Positions 50,315-61,225 of a stretch of DNA of 64,000 bases are shown in pieces. The notes beneath the pieces are model-generated. The model did no database searches, was not told the DNA's origin, and worked only from the letters and a program-made list of their open reading frames with translations. The stretch is from Ascidia mentula (Eukaryota; Chordata; Ascidiacea; Phlebobranchia; Ascidiidae). The stretch lies in NCBI GenBank assembly GCA_947561715.1, contig OX387201.1:749001-813000 (forward strand), in the 5' to 3' direction. The position numbers and the translations under genes were made by a program. Position 1 is the first letter of the stretch. The number at the start of each line of letters is the position of its first letter.

Positions 50315-51460
50315 GTTGGTAAAATATCAGATCTACTTTCGTGACAGAGAGAATGTGAACAGTTTACAGAGTAGGTATTAATAACAAGGTGCGATAAAAA
50401 AGGTTTGTCTTTGAGCTGGATGCCAGACGTCTGTGTTCCAGTTGCATGGTGGATTAAAGTGCATGTGACACGGAAAATAAAACATAATATTAATTAAACT
50501 AAAAGATGTTCATAACTTTAAAACATTATTGGCGAAACAAGTAGCTTGATATGGCAACTGGTTTCTGAGATACAGCTGATCAAACGTTTAAACCGTTACG
50601 GACGTGCGAAAGCGAGATTATTGTTGCCTGACGTCATAAAGGGCGCTTCAGTCGTGCGAGTGCTGGCAGCAAGCTGTATGCCAGGAATAAAAAACATTAA
50701 TCAAGTCAATGTCGTTGCCACTATATCCTTTGGTTTTCCGATAATTAGGGACAAATAAGCCTTTGGTTTGCGACGTCACAGTGACATATTTTTGTATGAT
50801 GTAAAACCTTGTCCTGACCTTTGAGGCAACGTAATTTGTGGATACTCTTACGTTTGAAACTATTCAATATCTGCAATATAAGGCGCCTTCTCCTATAAAT
50901 GATGCATTTTTTGACGCTTTGTGATTCGTCAAATTCGCTACAGCGAAAAAGGTTTACAATTTTTGGTCGCCGCAACTTTTCATGCAGTTTTCTACATTTT
51001 TTAGTTGACGCAGAACCGAAAAACTTTGGATATATGTTTGTTGTAGATGTACCTTTAGTTTTACGCTGAGTTACCATGACCGTGTCATATAGAAACATGC
51101 GTGGTGCTACAATTGTTTAGTTTGAAAAGTTGTTTAGTTTGAAAAGACGATTGCAGTTGACTTGTAAAAAATGACTTCAGCAGCTGAATTTAGAGTTGTT
51201 GGGTTTGCATTTGGTAAAATATCAGGTGTAGTAGAGTGGCAGAGAGAATGTGAACGGTTAACAGAGTAGGTATTTATAACGAGGTGCGATAAAAAAGTTT
51301 TTTTGTCGATCTGGATGCCAGAAGGTTGCAAGAAAGCCCGTTTGTGTTCCAGTTGAGTGGTGAATAAGTCGAAAAACATGCGTGATGCTGCAGTAGTTTA
51401 GTTAGAACACCTATACATCCCTTGAAAAGAGGATTGCAGCAGAATTTAGTTGTTGGGAGT
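50315..51460 (+). repeat. Diverged direct duplications in the BICD-HYKK spacer
   Basis: A block of about 140 bp (50318-50460: TGGTAAAATATCAG, then GAGAGAATGTGAAC, AGAGTAGGTATT, GGTGCGATAAAAAA, CTGGATGCCAGA, GTGTTCCAGTTG) recurs at about 51208-51370 in the same order and orientation. A second pair follows: AAACATGCGTGGTGCTAC... GATTGCAG... GTTGTTGGG at about 51094-51202, recurring at about 51375-51463. The region looks built by successive segmental duplication. No open frame is preserved between copies. Confidence 0.7.
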
Positions 51461-52020
51461 TGCCATACACAAGACATCCGTTCACTGGTATTTACACAGG
51501 TACTGAGCAAATGCAACAAAATATTCTGCTGCTGCAACGTTTGCACAGGTACTGAGCTCTTTGCAACGGACGGTTTATTTATCTTCTGTCTCCAGTTTAA
51601 CACGTGCAGACTTGCAACATCAACAAAACCGAAATGCTTCGGGCGAAGTATATACTACGTCACAACCGCCCGATCGACCGGCAGTTGAGGCCCCCCAACC
51701 GCGCCTTTTGTTTCACTACGTCATTTCGTTTTTTGGTCGTCACTTCCGATTATATTGCATCTGAAAAGTGAGACATGAAAACGTAGTGAAACATGACGGT
51801 TTAGGGCGTTTTTATAAAAAACTGAGTGTTACTCAACCAAGCCTTTATGGGCTAATGTACTTTTATTAGACAACATATGTGAAATATTATGTATAGACAT
51901 AGGCAATATGTTAGTGACATTTATAGAAAGGACCTTGTTTAACACAGTAGTTAAAAAGTAAAGGCTTAGATTTGTACACAACAAACCGTGCGTTTGAAGG
52001 ACAAACTTTTAGCAAAAAAC

Positions 52021-54818
52021 ATGGATTACTCAAACTTGCCCTCTCACATTTTGCGGGATCTCGCACTTGAGTTTGGAATAACAATGGAAAGTTCCAAAGC
52101 GTTACCTGGCTATGGTGACGTCACTTACCGCATTGTTGGGTCACAAATGGACCGAGACGGTGAGCAAAGTTTAGGATTTCTAGTTTAAGCTGCGGTGCGC
52201 CATCATTTCCCCTCGTTGCGTTTTGTACATATTTGTGACTTTGTGGGCTTTGTTATGTTAATTTCGTGTTCCTGTATGTTTAAGATGAATGAACTTATCG
52301 CCATAACACATTTTAATATAGAGGTAAGGTGATTTATTGTGGCCGATCACCCACTCGCATACAACAATAAATAACGATATAGGCAACTATTGTCTCACCA
52401 AGCTTCACCGATAAGACCAAAATAGGTTAAAAAAACAGTGACCAGCTGTATGCAGCTTTTATGTAAACAGTTGTGTTGTAGATGCGCCCCCCAAGAAGCG
52501 GAAATTCGTCATGAAAATACAGAAGGAAAATACTATGTGTAGTAGTAAGTACAAAAACCACAACCTCCCAATATTTGAACAAATCCGCATTCCTTTCGGG
52601 TATAATGTTGATAAATTGTTGACAGACGATGAAATGGTGAAGGTTATTGATTATTTACACGACAACGGGTTCAATGTCCCTGATCTCATCACCACTGCAA
52701 CTGGAGATGCAATGATCACGTGTTCAAATATAGGTATGAAGTGTAAGAGGTAATCTAAGTGCATGCCTCGCAAAGCGGTGTTCACCAAGAGTCGCTGTGC
52801 TATAGCACGAATTAATTTGATGGACAATTGTGCAAACCTTTGAATTACTGTCAGCTGCACTAGAAAATCGATTTCTCCTAAATATTCATCATCGGTTTGT
52901 TTAAATTACAAACAAGTATTCGGGAATTCGTTTTTAACCTCACCCAATACGCACAGGTCCAGGATTGCAGTGCAATCGACCTGTGAAAATGTACGAGTTT
53001 ATCGAAGGCGAAACCGTGATCCACGCTCGTCTCACTGACCGTGAACTTCTCACCGTGGGGAGGAATATTGGATTTCTGTGCGGACTTTTCGCTGAATCTT
53101 TACAGGTGAGGTGACTATACAACAAATAAGATATCTTCTTTTTAACGTGTGTCGCTTCATAATTTCATTCTTTCATTTTCTCCGGTCAACGTTATCATCT
53201 TTGCTTTCGGTTCATAGCTGGTCGGTTCTCGTTAATTTTGTGCTGAATAGTACTTGCAAATGATACGAGAAAAATAAATTAGACCCATGTGCAGGCTGTT
53301 ATGCGTTCCCAAACTATGAGTCGCAACGTCCTGCCGCGTCGCTGTGAGCTTTCGAGGGCAATAATAATGTGAACTTTTGGTTTGCTGAAATAAAATGGGA
53401 ACAAATAGTTATCTAGGAATGAAAATTGTAAACATAATTTACCTTGTAAATTTAAACTTGGTGCGTCGCATACGATAAAGTTTGGGATAAGAAAAAGCAG
53501 CCCATATACATATGTAAAAAAAAACTGTATATTAATGCCCATAGAACTATTGAATTTCGTAGTGTTGTCCAATCACTGTTTGCATCCTGAAATGTGGAAA
53601 ATAGTAGCTTGCAATGCATTAAAAATGTTTACGAAAGAACGACAATAAGTTACACTTGTTGGTATTCATTTAAACTATCCTGCTATGATAGTAGCAAATA
53701 TTTCAACTAAAATAAGTTTAAACGTGGATCAAAGACACCGCGTCTGCATTCCTGTCGTTTTAATCCTAGCATATTTGTGTTTACACAGGACATACCGATT
53801 GACCGAAGCAAGGCATTCCAGATAGATCCTGACCATTTCGACAGCGTGTGGGTGATTCAACATGCCCAGAAACTTAGGGAGCATCTGTATTGTGTGAAGG
53901 ATGCGGAGCTGAAGAAAGCAGTTGAAGGATTTCTTGATTTGCACAAAGATCTTGTCGCAAATAAGTTCGGTGGATTGCGAAGAGGTTGTAACACCACCTT
54001 TAAATAGAACACAAACTTGCTTGAGTTTAGCCGTAAATACGCAGGCAAAAAGTGCGTCGACAGTGCTTTCTCAAAAATAAACTGGTGTGAAAATGCACTA
54101 TTAGGCCAATTAGTTATAAATCTTCTTATGATAAAGTCACAACAGAAATCTACCCAAGACAAGACATAGGATGAACAAACACACGTCATTGAGCTGCTTT
54201 TATATTTTCGTTTGATTCTATATATGCGAAATAACCTGCAGAAACGCACTGATATTTGGGCATCTATTTAACAAAACAACGCGAACATTTTAGGGCAAAA
54301 AAAACGCAGAAATTCGCCCTTGTAGTTACAGACATTTAAACCTGTTTTTAGGTTTCATACAGGGGGATTTCAGCGACTCGAATATAATCCTCAAGAACCG
54401 CGAAACGGCCGTCGGTAAAATCATAACTGCACGTGAGGAAGCGAAACAAGCGTTCGGAATTATTGATTTTCAACATTCCCACTTCGGTTGGATCGTCTTC
54501 GAGATTTCAATAACGGTCGCCTACATGATGACGTCATGCGAAGGCAGCGGAGTGAAACCGAACGCAGTCGCGCGTGAAATATTGTCCGGTTTCCAGACTG
54601 TCGTGCCACTGTCGGATGCGGAAAAGAACGCGCTTTATTGTGGCGTTTGTATCAGACTGGCGGTTTCCGCAGTGGAGAAATGGTTCAGGCGGGATTCGAA
54701 CCCGCATCACCTGGAAGAGGATCAGTCTTTGCACGCCAACAAATGTTCGCGAATGGTGAAAAAGATGTGGATTGATGGACAATCGAACACAACCACGGAA
54801 TGGTTTCAGGGCGAATAG
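52021..54818 (+). CDS. HYKK: Hydroxylysine kinase (HYKK/AGPHD1-like, APH fold), 5 exons, complete
   Basis: Mitochondrial or cytosolic kinase of the aminoglycoside-phosphotransferase fold that phosphorylates 5-hydroxy-L-lysine with GTP in collagen-lysine catabolism (family knowledge). Exons: 52021-52159, 52482-52733, 52957-53105, 53789-53984, 54352-54818; sum 1203 nt, 400 residues plus stop (human about 373). Matches to the human protein in order: FGITMESSKALPGYGD, RKFVMKI, YLHDNGFNVPDLITT, the IGFLCGLFAES helix, IQGDFSDSNIIL (catalytic loop HGDLNDHNIL in the family), FGIIDFQHSHFGWIVFEISI (ILDFGDMSYGYYVFEVAI) and ILSGFQTVVPLSDAEKNAL. The first Gly-Asp of the catalytic loop is kept but His is replaced by Gln, and the Gly-Asp after IDF is Gln-His. 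The ATG follows a likely spliced-leader acceptor. A GTG-initiated upstream extension is not credible. Confidence 0.9.
53298..53495. mobile_element. Decayed hAT-like MITE in HYKK intron 3
   Basis: The left side reads GTTCCCAAACTATGAGTCGC and the right side, reverse complemented, reads TCCCAAACTTTATCGTATGC followed by GACGCACC. These are imperfect inverted termini of the CAGTGGTTCCCAAAC type. A related GTGCGTCGC block occurs at 47133-47330. I see no clear target duplication or coding capacity. It lies in the intron between HYKK exons 3 and 4. Confidence 0.5.
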
Positions 54819-56142
54819 AGAGTTCTGCGCACTGGAAGTCCTTGAAACAGTGGCAAACAAAACAATCGCACAGCCCCTCGTTTTTGGGTGTGTTGTGATT
54901 TGCTCAAGTTTTTCTATGCGTGATGTTGGCTTCATTTTATTTAACCAAGCACTTGACTTTCATGATTGGTCCATATTTTTGCATATATATATATATATAA
55001 TATGATGTTTACGGATTTTCTCATAATTCTGAGTATAAAGAGGCTGGCCCATATTGTTATTACCATTGTCATGTTTAAGAGAAAACGTTTGGGCCAGCCT
55101 CTTTATACTCAGAATTATATGATGTATTTTAATAGTTATCAGTATATGTGGCTGAAAATGAAGCAGATACATAGTAATCACAACAACGCTGTGTTGGGGA
55201 ATCAAAAATGAATGCAAATCAGGTCAAGAAAGGCAACCGTTGCAGACATTACTAAACCCAACTCAAAAATACATTGACAGTTTTTTTGACCAATTCCTTT
55301 TCTGACTAATTCATGCTTGCGGAGGTTTAACATATATTTCATTGCTCCACGTGGCGTTTACGTCACAGGAACTCGCGAACCCCACACGTATTCACTAAAA
55401 CAACAGCGATCATATTTACTAAAACAACAGCTATCGCCGGGTTACCGTGGTCTGCCGTTCTGGTTTAGATCCACATACACCAAAAACAAGAATTCATTGT
55501 TGAAACCGTAACACATTGCGTAAAAGCCCGCCTTGAAACCTGGTTCCATACGAAAAGCGTTGTTAACGATAGGAAAAAACTCCCCAGAAAGTTTGATTGA
55601 CGTTTCTTCGGCCAGTCTATATTAAAGGCTTCGAAACTTGACGCACAAACAACAACGGAACTCCTTCAAAGTATTAAGCGGAAAGTTGTGTGCAGAATCT
55701 ACATTCAGGTCTCAGTGGGTTGAATTGATGAGGAAACGTCACTTAACATCGAAGTTTCAGTAAGTTAATTCAAAATTTCTTGGGGCGGAAGTTTGCCATA
55801 GAAGCAACGTAAGCATGTAGGAAACCGGCATTTTCCGTTTAGGAACCGACCAACAATATGAGGAAAGAGACAACCTGAAAGTGTAAGTTGAGAAGCTTTT
55901 TTTTTAAAATCTCTTTTTTGCGATATTATACTTGGTGTCCAGCGTCGTGTGCAAGTTATTTTTGAGCAAGAGGTATGAGAGAGTGTGAACGTAAGATAAA
56001 CCTCAGCTAAAATGACAAGGGTTACATATTTACGATTGCTAAAAAACAAAATTATTTAAGTTTTATAAAATAGCTGCTCACTGAATTCATTCGTGATGGC
56101 TCATGTTAATTTGCAGTCCAATCATAAACATTGTAGATTATA
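54819..56142. other. HYKK-GPCR spacer with a long perfect inverted repeat
   Basis: About 1.3 kb. It contains a short (AT)n run near 54983-55001, the 29-bp-arm inverted repeat at 55023-55118 and a TTTGCAG at about 56110-56116 that could be the spliced-leader or intron acceptor for the receptor mRNA. No coding exon is recognised. Confidence 0.5.
55023..55118. repeat. Perfect 29-bp inverted repeat, 38-nt loop
   Basis: The left arm 55023-55051 and right arm 55090-55118 are exact reverse complements (ending ...GAGGCTGGCCCA and starting TGGGCCAGCCTC...). The loop is about 38 nt. No flanking target duplication is evident. It may be a small foldback element or a recent templated inversion. Confidence 0.85.
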
Positions 56143-59100
56143 ATGAAGATATTTTTGATATTTGTGTTGATCGGATGGGTGGAAGGTGAATGTCCGGGTG
56201 AGGACACAAGTCTGGCTCCTCTTCCCATCACAAGTAAGTATCTGTGGTAATGAACAACAATTAAATCCATTCGTTGGTATTGCTTCGTGGTAATATGCAT
56301 TCATTACAAGTTGTCTGAACTCAAATCTAATATCTTGTAACAGGAGAAGAAAATCTACCGGTTTGTGAAGCTCCGTATCTTGATCCCAACTGCACTTGTC
56401 CCTCGTCCACGTTCGAATGCGCTTGCCACAAGTTCGATAAATGTGGATCGAATCGAAAAGGATGTGTTGCGATGTGGTATGTAAATGACGGAATAAACGA
56501 CTGTGGAGATTGGAGTGATGAGTTAAGTGATGTTTGTCATAAAGACAAATTCCTGTGCGATTGTTTCAACACAACGTGTCCAGGAAGTCGGGGATGCTTC
56601 GAAAACTATTTCAAATGTAAAGAAGAATTGCTTTGTCCTGATGATAGCGATGAGGTTAAATGCAGGTGTTCTCCAGATGAGTTTCAGTGCCAATGTTTTA
56701 AAACGAAGAAATGCAAAACCGCATATGGAAATTGCATCAGAAAATCATGGGTGTGTGACGGAATAAACAATTGCGGAGACTGGAGTGATGAGGTTAACTG
56801 CACATCATGTACAGCAGATAAGTTTCAGTGTCCATGTTTTCAAGCAAAAAACTGTGCGTACGGAGATGGGTGCATCCCGAAATCTTGGCAATGCGATGGA
56901 TTTAACAACTGTGGTGATTGGGGTGATGAGGTTAACTGCACATGTCCTAGGAATACAATGGAATGTTCATGTTACAAAACCAGAAACTGTACATATGAGT
57001 ATGGTTGCGTCAGCAAATTTTTACAATGTGATGGAGTTAACAATTGTGGAGATGGAAGTGATGAGGTTAACTGCACATGTCCAGCGGATAAGTTCGAATG
57101 CGCATGTTACAAATCTAAAAACTGCATAAGCGGATACGATGGTTGCATCAACAAATCTTATCTGTGCAATGGATGGAATAATTGCGGAGATTGGAGTGAT
57201 GAGGTTAACTGCACATGTCCAGAAAATACGTTTCAATGTTCATGCTACAAAACTAAAAACTGCCCTAAGGGGTACGGTTGCGTAATTCCAGCTTTTCACT
57301 GCGATGGAAGAGACAACTGCGGAGATTGGAGTGATGAGATCAACTGCACATGTCCAGCGGATAAATTTGAGTGTTCATGTTACAAAACTAAAAACTGCTC
57401 AACTGGGCATGGCTGCATTAGTAAATCTCAGCAATGCGATGGATTTAATGATTGCAGAAATTGGAGTGATGAGGTTAACTGCACATGTCCAGCGGATACG
57501 TTTGAGTGTCCATGTTACAAAACTAAAAACTGCACAGCAGATAGTGGTTGCATCAGCACATCTGCGCGATGCGATGGATGGGATAACTGCGGTGATGGGA
57601 GTGATGAGGTTAACTGTCCTTGTTCAGCAACAGATATGGAATGTTCATGTCAAAAAACTCAAAACTGTACTTTCCATCATGGTTGCTTCCAGCAATCTGA
57701 GCAATGCGATGGGTTCAATCACTGTGGAGATTGGAGTGATGAGGTTAACTGCACATGTCCAGCGGATAAGTTTGAATGTACTTGTGTTGGATTGAAACAA
57801 TGCATTGGAAAGGATTTAAATTGCATTGATCGATCTTTGTTATGTGATGGAAAACCTGACTGTATTGATGGAAGTGATGAGACACATTATACTTGCAATT
57901 GTTCTGGTACTTACGCCAGATGTCCATGTAATCCAAATAACACACAGTGCTCACCAGACGGTAGATGTATACCTTTTCGCTGGATAAATGATACATACGT
58001 AGATTGTGTTGATGGAACTGACGAAGTTTGTTCAGTTTCAAACATCACATGCCCATCTTGTCACGTGGTTACTGTAACTTGTCCAAGTGAAAGGGAAGCC
58101 AGAAATCTCATACACACGACTGATCCATATACGTGCAATGAAGTTGTTAGCAAAACGTGCGCTACCGATGTTAATAATTGTGAAGTTGATAAAGTGGTTT
58201 GCACAACTTCAACATGCAGCAAATCCTGCGAAAACTTATTTTTCTGTGAAAATCAACAACTTATTGCAAGAGAATATTTTTGTGATGGGCAAGCTATTGA
58301 TGGCTGCAAGGACAAAAGTGACGAAGTTCAACATGGGTTTGGGTTTAAATGTTCTGGATCAACAAGAAAAGGTGTTTGTGTTTTACCTCAAACCAACGTC
58401 TACGATTCAGTGGCTCAATGTTCTGACAGTTCTGATATTTGTTTCCTCAATGGACAGTTTAGATGTTTCCAGTGTTTGGACAGAAAGCTGATAATTTCAA
58501 GCAAGCAAGTTTGTGACGGTGTAGTGGATTGCTTTGATTTGTCAGATGAATGTTTGTGTGAAAATCAAACATTGTGTCGCGATATACGAGGAGATTGCCC
58601 CCAGAACCAAATGCATTGTAAGGACAGTTCTACATGTGTGGACCAAGATAAGGTGTTGTGTAACACAAGTGTACAATGTGTCAACCAAACTAACACAAAA
58701 TACTGTTCAACTGGGACAGCATCAGTGCAAAGTGAGTGTGTAGCAGATGACAACATCTTCACACAGGAAAAGCAGGGCAACAAATCGTTGTGCGTGAGAG
58801 CTATGAAATTGTGGTTTAGAGGAGTTGGTTGGAACGAGGCACATCAATATTATCCCATGTGGTGTGATGGATCCATCCATGACTTTATCAAAGTTGCTGG
58901 AGAACGTTTTTGCCCAAACAGGTTTAATTGTTTTGGTAATGGAGAAATTAACATAGATAAACAAAGAGTCTGTAATGGAATAATTGATTGCGACGACGAA
59001 TCAGACGAATTTATGGAACTTTGCAACAATACCCGCTACTACTGCAGAAGTAAAGGAAAGATTTCCATCGATAGGAATCATGTTTGTGACGGAATAATCG

Positions 59101-60449
59101 ACTGCGATGACGTTTCTGATGAAAGCAAATGTCGTTGTAAAAATACCAGGTTTTATTGCACCAATGAACAACCTTTGTCTGTTGAAATGAAAGTTGTACA
59201 GAACGGAATTAATGACTGCTCAGACGGAAGTGACGAATGTGTTACTTTGGCTGGAAACGCATTTGCAGACGTCAACGAAATGATCGCAAACCCAGTTTAT
59301 CGAGGTATCTTCTGGGTGACAGGCATCTTAGCACTGGGAGGGAATTCGTTTGTATTTGTTACAACCACACGTGACTTGATTAAAGTTAATAAAGATCAGA
59401 ATTTGTTTATCAGTACAAGCGTTTTTATTCTCAACCTCTGCGTGTCTGACCTTCTCATGGGAGTTTATCTACTGGCAATCATAATACAAGGGACTAGATA
59501 TTCTGGATCTTATTGTTTGTTTGATAAAGAATGGAGATCAAGTAGCTTGTGTTCAGGACTTGGAGCAATTGCAGTTGTATCATCAGAAGCATCAGCTTTC
59601 ACTATGACTGCTATGACCACATTTCGCCTGACATCGGCCTTTAAACCTTTTCTCATGCGAAATGTCAGTGTTACTAAAACTGTGATTACTGAATTGTTTT
59701 GTTGGATGTTGGCTGTTTTGTTGGCAACCGTTCCTTTGCTCAACGCAGCTTCTGAGTACTTCGCAGCTGATGTTTGGTTCCCAAATAACTTTTATGAAAC
59801 CGATTTCGTGTCAAGAGAAAACATGTCGTTACTTGCACAAAGAATTTCCACATCAGAGCCAGAGTCTTGGTACGATGTTAAACGTACAATTGAAAACGCC
59901 TTTACACGTAACTCTATCAAGGGAGAGTTTGGATATTATGGTGAAACGAGCGTCTGTATGCCACGTTTGTTTGCAACTACCAATGAGTTTGCTTGGGAAT
60001 ATTCAACATTCCTCATCACAATCAACTTCCTCATGTTCATCTACATGGTGGTTGCTTATTTTCTTATTTACAAGCGAAGCAACCGCATGAAAGGATCCAG
60101 AAGCACTGATGTCAGCTCCAAGATGCAGAAGAGAATCACCAGGTTGATTTTGACCGACTTTTGTTGCTGGATTCCAATTTGTGTGATGGGATTTTTAAGT
60201 GTTGGAGCAGTGAAGATGCCAGGAGACGCTTATGTGTTGAGTTCTTGTCTGTTGCTTCCAATCAACAGCGCCCTCAACCCCTTGCTCTACTCAAAAGCAT
60301 TGGAAAAGCGATTGTCAAAGATAAAGGAATGTCTCGTTTCCAAAATATCATCATTACGTACATCAAGGAGTCGTTCGTGTGATTTCAGTGTTAGATACAA
60401 CCCCCATGCTGAGCAGGAAGGTGGCAGAGTGATTGAAATTGTGAAGTGA
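56143..60449 (+). CDS. LDLa-repeat G-protein-coupled receptor (LGR-like 7TM, no LRRs)
   Basis: Exon 1 (56143-56233) encodes a signal peptide (MKIFLIFVLIGWVEGE). Exon 2 (56344-60449) continues in phase, giving 1398 residues. Residues about 35-420 hold twelve tandem LDL-receptor class A modules, many ending CDG-x-NNCGDWSDEVNC. About 420-1000 hold further degenerate modules (VCDGVVDCFDLSDEC, VCNGIIDCDDESDE, VCDGIIDCDDVSDE, NGINDCSDGSDEC). About 1015-1345 is a rhodopsin-like domain: GNSF in TM1, NLCVSDLLMGVYLL in TM2, SLCSGLGAIAVVSSEASAFT in TM3, TSVCMPRLF in loop 2 (disulphide partner), LILTDFCCWIPI in TM6 and LPINSALNPLLYS in TM7. These are hallmarks of the LGR/relaxin-receptor/GRL101 group. 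No leucine-rich repeats separate LDLa and 7TM. The E/DRY position reads FRL. Ligand unknown; relaxin-like peptides or lipoproteins are possible by analogy only. Confidence 0.92.
56660..57770 (+). repeat. Coding tandem array: LDLa unit of about 135 bp, eight or nine copies
   Basis: Within the receptor exon, units of about 132-138 bp repeat head to tail. Each carries a near-identical DNA block (GATTGGAGTGATGAGGTTAA then CTGCACATGTCC). Similarity at the DNA level, including silent positions, is high between neighbours. This implies recent unequal exchange or gene conversion, in contrast to the divergent modules at 57.8-59.2 kb. Confidence 0.85.
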
Positions 60450-61062
60450 TAATTGTAACAAGGTCCACTAGATGTTGTAAATGCTTGGTTTTATTAATTT
60501 GTGATGCCATTTCAAAACATGTATACGCAAAATACCCGGAATACAAAATGTTTTTTGGTTTTGTGTGGTCGTTTTAAGTGCTTTATTAGCTTATGTTCGG
60601 ATGCTCATCCTCATTTCTCTTGCCATGTTCCATAAATATAAATTCCTATTATAAGTAATCTTTACCGCATTCTGCAATCCACTTACAACGACTGGATTTT
60701 TACCACATTTTCATCATGTGTATATACGAAACAGATTTTCATTATAATTCAAAAAAAAAAAAAGTTTTTATTTTGGCATTACAACGGCGTTGCTTATTCA
60801 TTGATTTGCATTCTTTTATGTATATAATATTTGTTTGGTTTGCGACAATCTCCCATATTCACTCAACAAAGAACTACTTTCCTCTGCAAAAGCCATCATT
60901 ACTTTAATATCAAATTTCACAGCCTTCTGTACCGCTTGCGAATAAATCACCGAATACATTGGTTCCATATTGGTTAATATTGCACGATTGTTTCGATTCT
61001 ATTCCATGAAGTGAAACAAGATATCTGATGTGAAACAAGCTTTGTCACTTGAAGAAAACCAG

Positions 61063-61225
61063 AGCCTTGCTAATAAAGACATATCTTGAGGAAGCCCAGT
61101 TAAATAGCAGGCGAAACGTGTGTGAATAAAAGTGTACGTTTAATTGTGCAAGAAGAAATGATCAATTAAAAGACAATATGACAAAAAAGACAAAAAGACA
61201 ATGCCTGGCAGCAACATAAGAACGA
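61063..61225 (+). repeat. Dispersed repeat, GCGAAACGT family, right-flank copy
   Basis: It reads GAGGAAGCCC...AGCAGGCGAAACGT, then GAATAAAAGTG, then GTGCAAGAAGA, and ends ATGCCTGGCAGCA. The same ordered blocks occur on the opposite strand at 28062-28160 (within the long palindrome) and, more weakly, in the hemicentin intron at 12362-12560. Partial relatives of the first half occur at 28625-28685 and 41540-41600. The coding capacity is nil. The family is not one I can name. Confidence 0.6.

Larger units (their letters stand above)
48529..52020. other. BICD-HYKK spacer: hammerhead, duplications, no confirmed gene
   Basis: About 3.5 kb between the hAT relic and HYKK. It contains the hammerhead fold (48984-49058), a TTCGGG triplet run near 49389-49406, a small membrane-protein-like ORF at 49675-49932 and a duplicated block at 50315-51460. 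A candidate spliced-leader acceptor (CTTTTAG, about 52006-52012) lies just before the HYKK start codon. No other homology is recognised. Confidence 0.5.

Noticed and set aside
54683..54712. A tRNA gene overlapping HYKK
   Set aside because: Only the T arm is present; no D arm, anticodon arm or acceptor partner can be drawn within 80 bp.
61063..61130. Second hammerhead ribozyme
   Set aside because: The GAGGAAGCCC...GGCGAAAC module resembles stem II plus GAAA, but there is no stem III, no GTC cleavage triplet and no stem I, and an extra A breaks the core.
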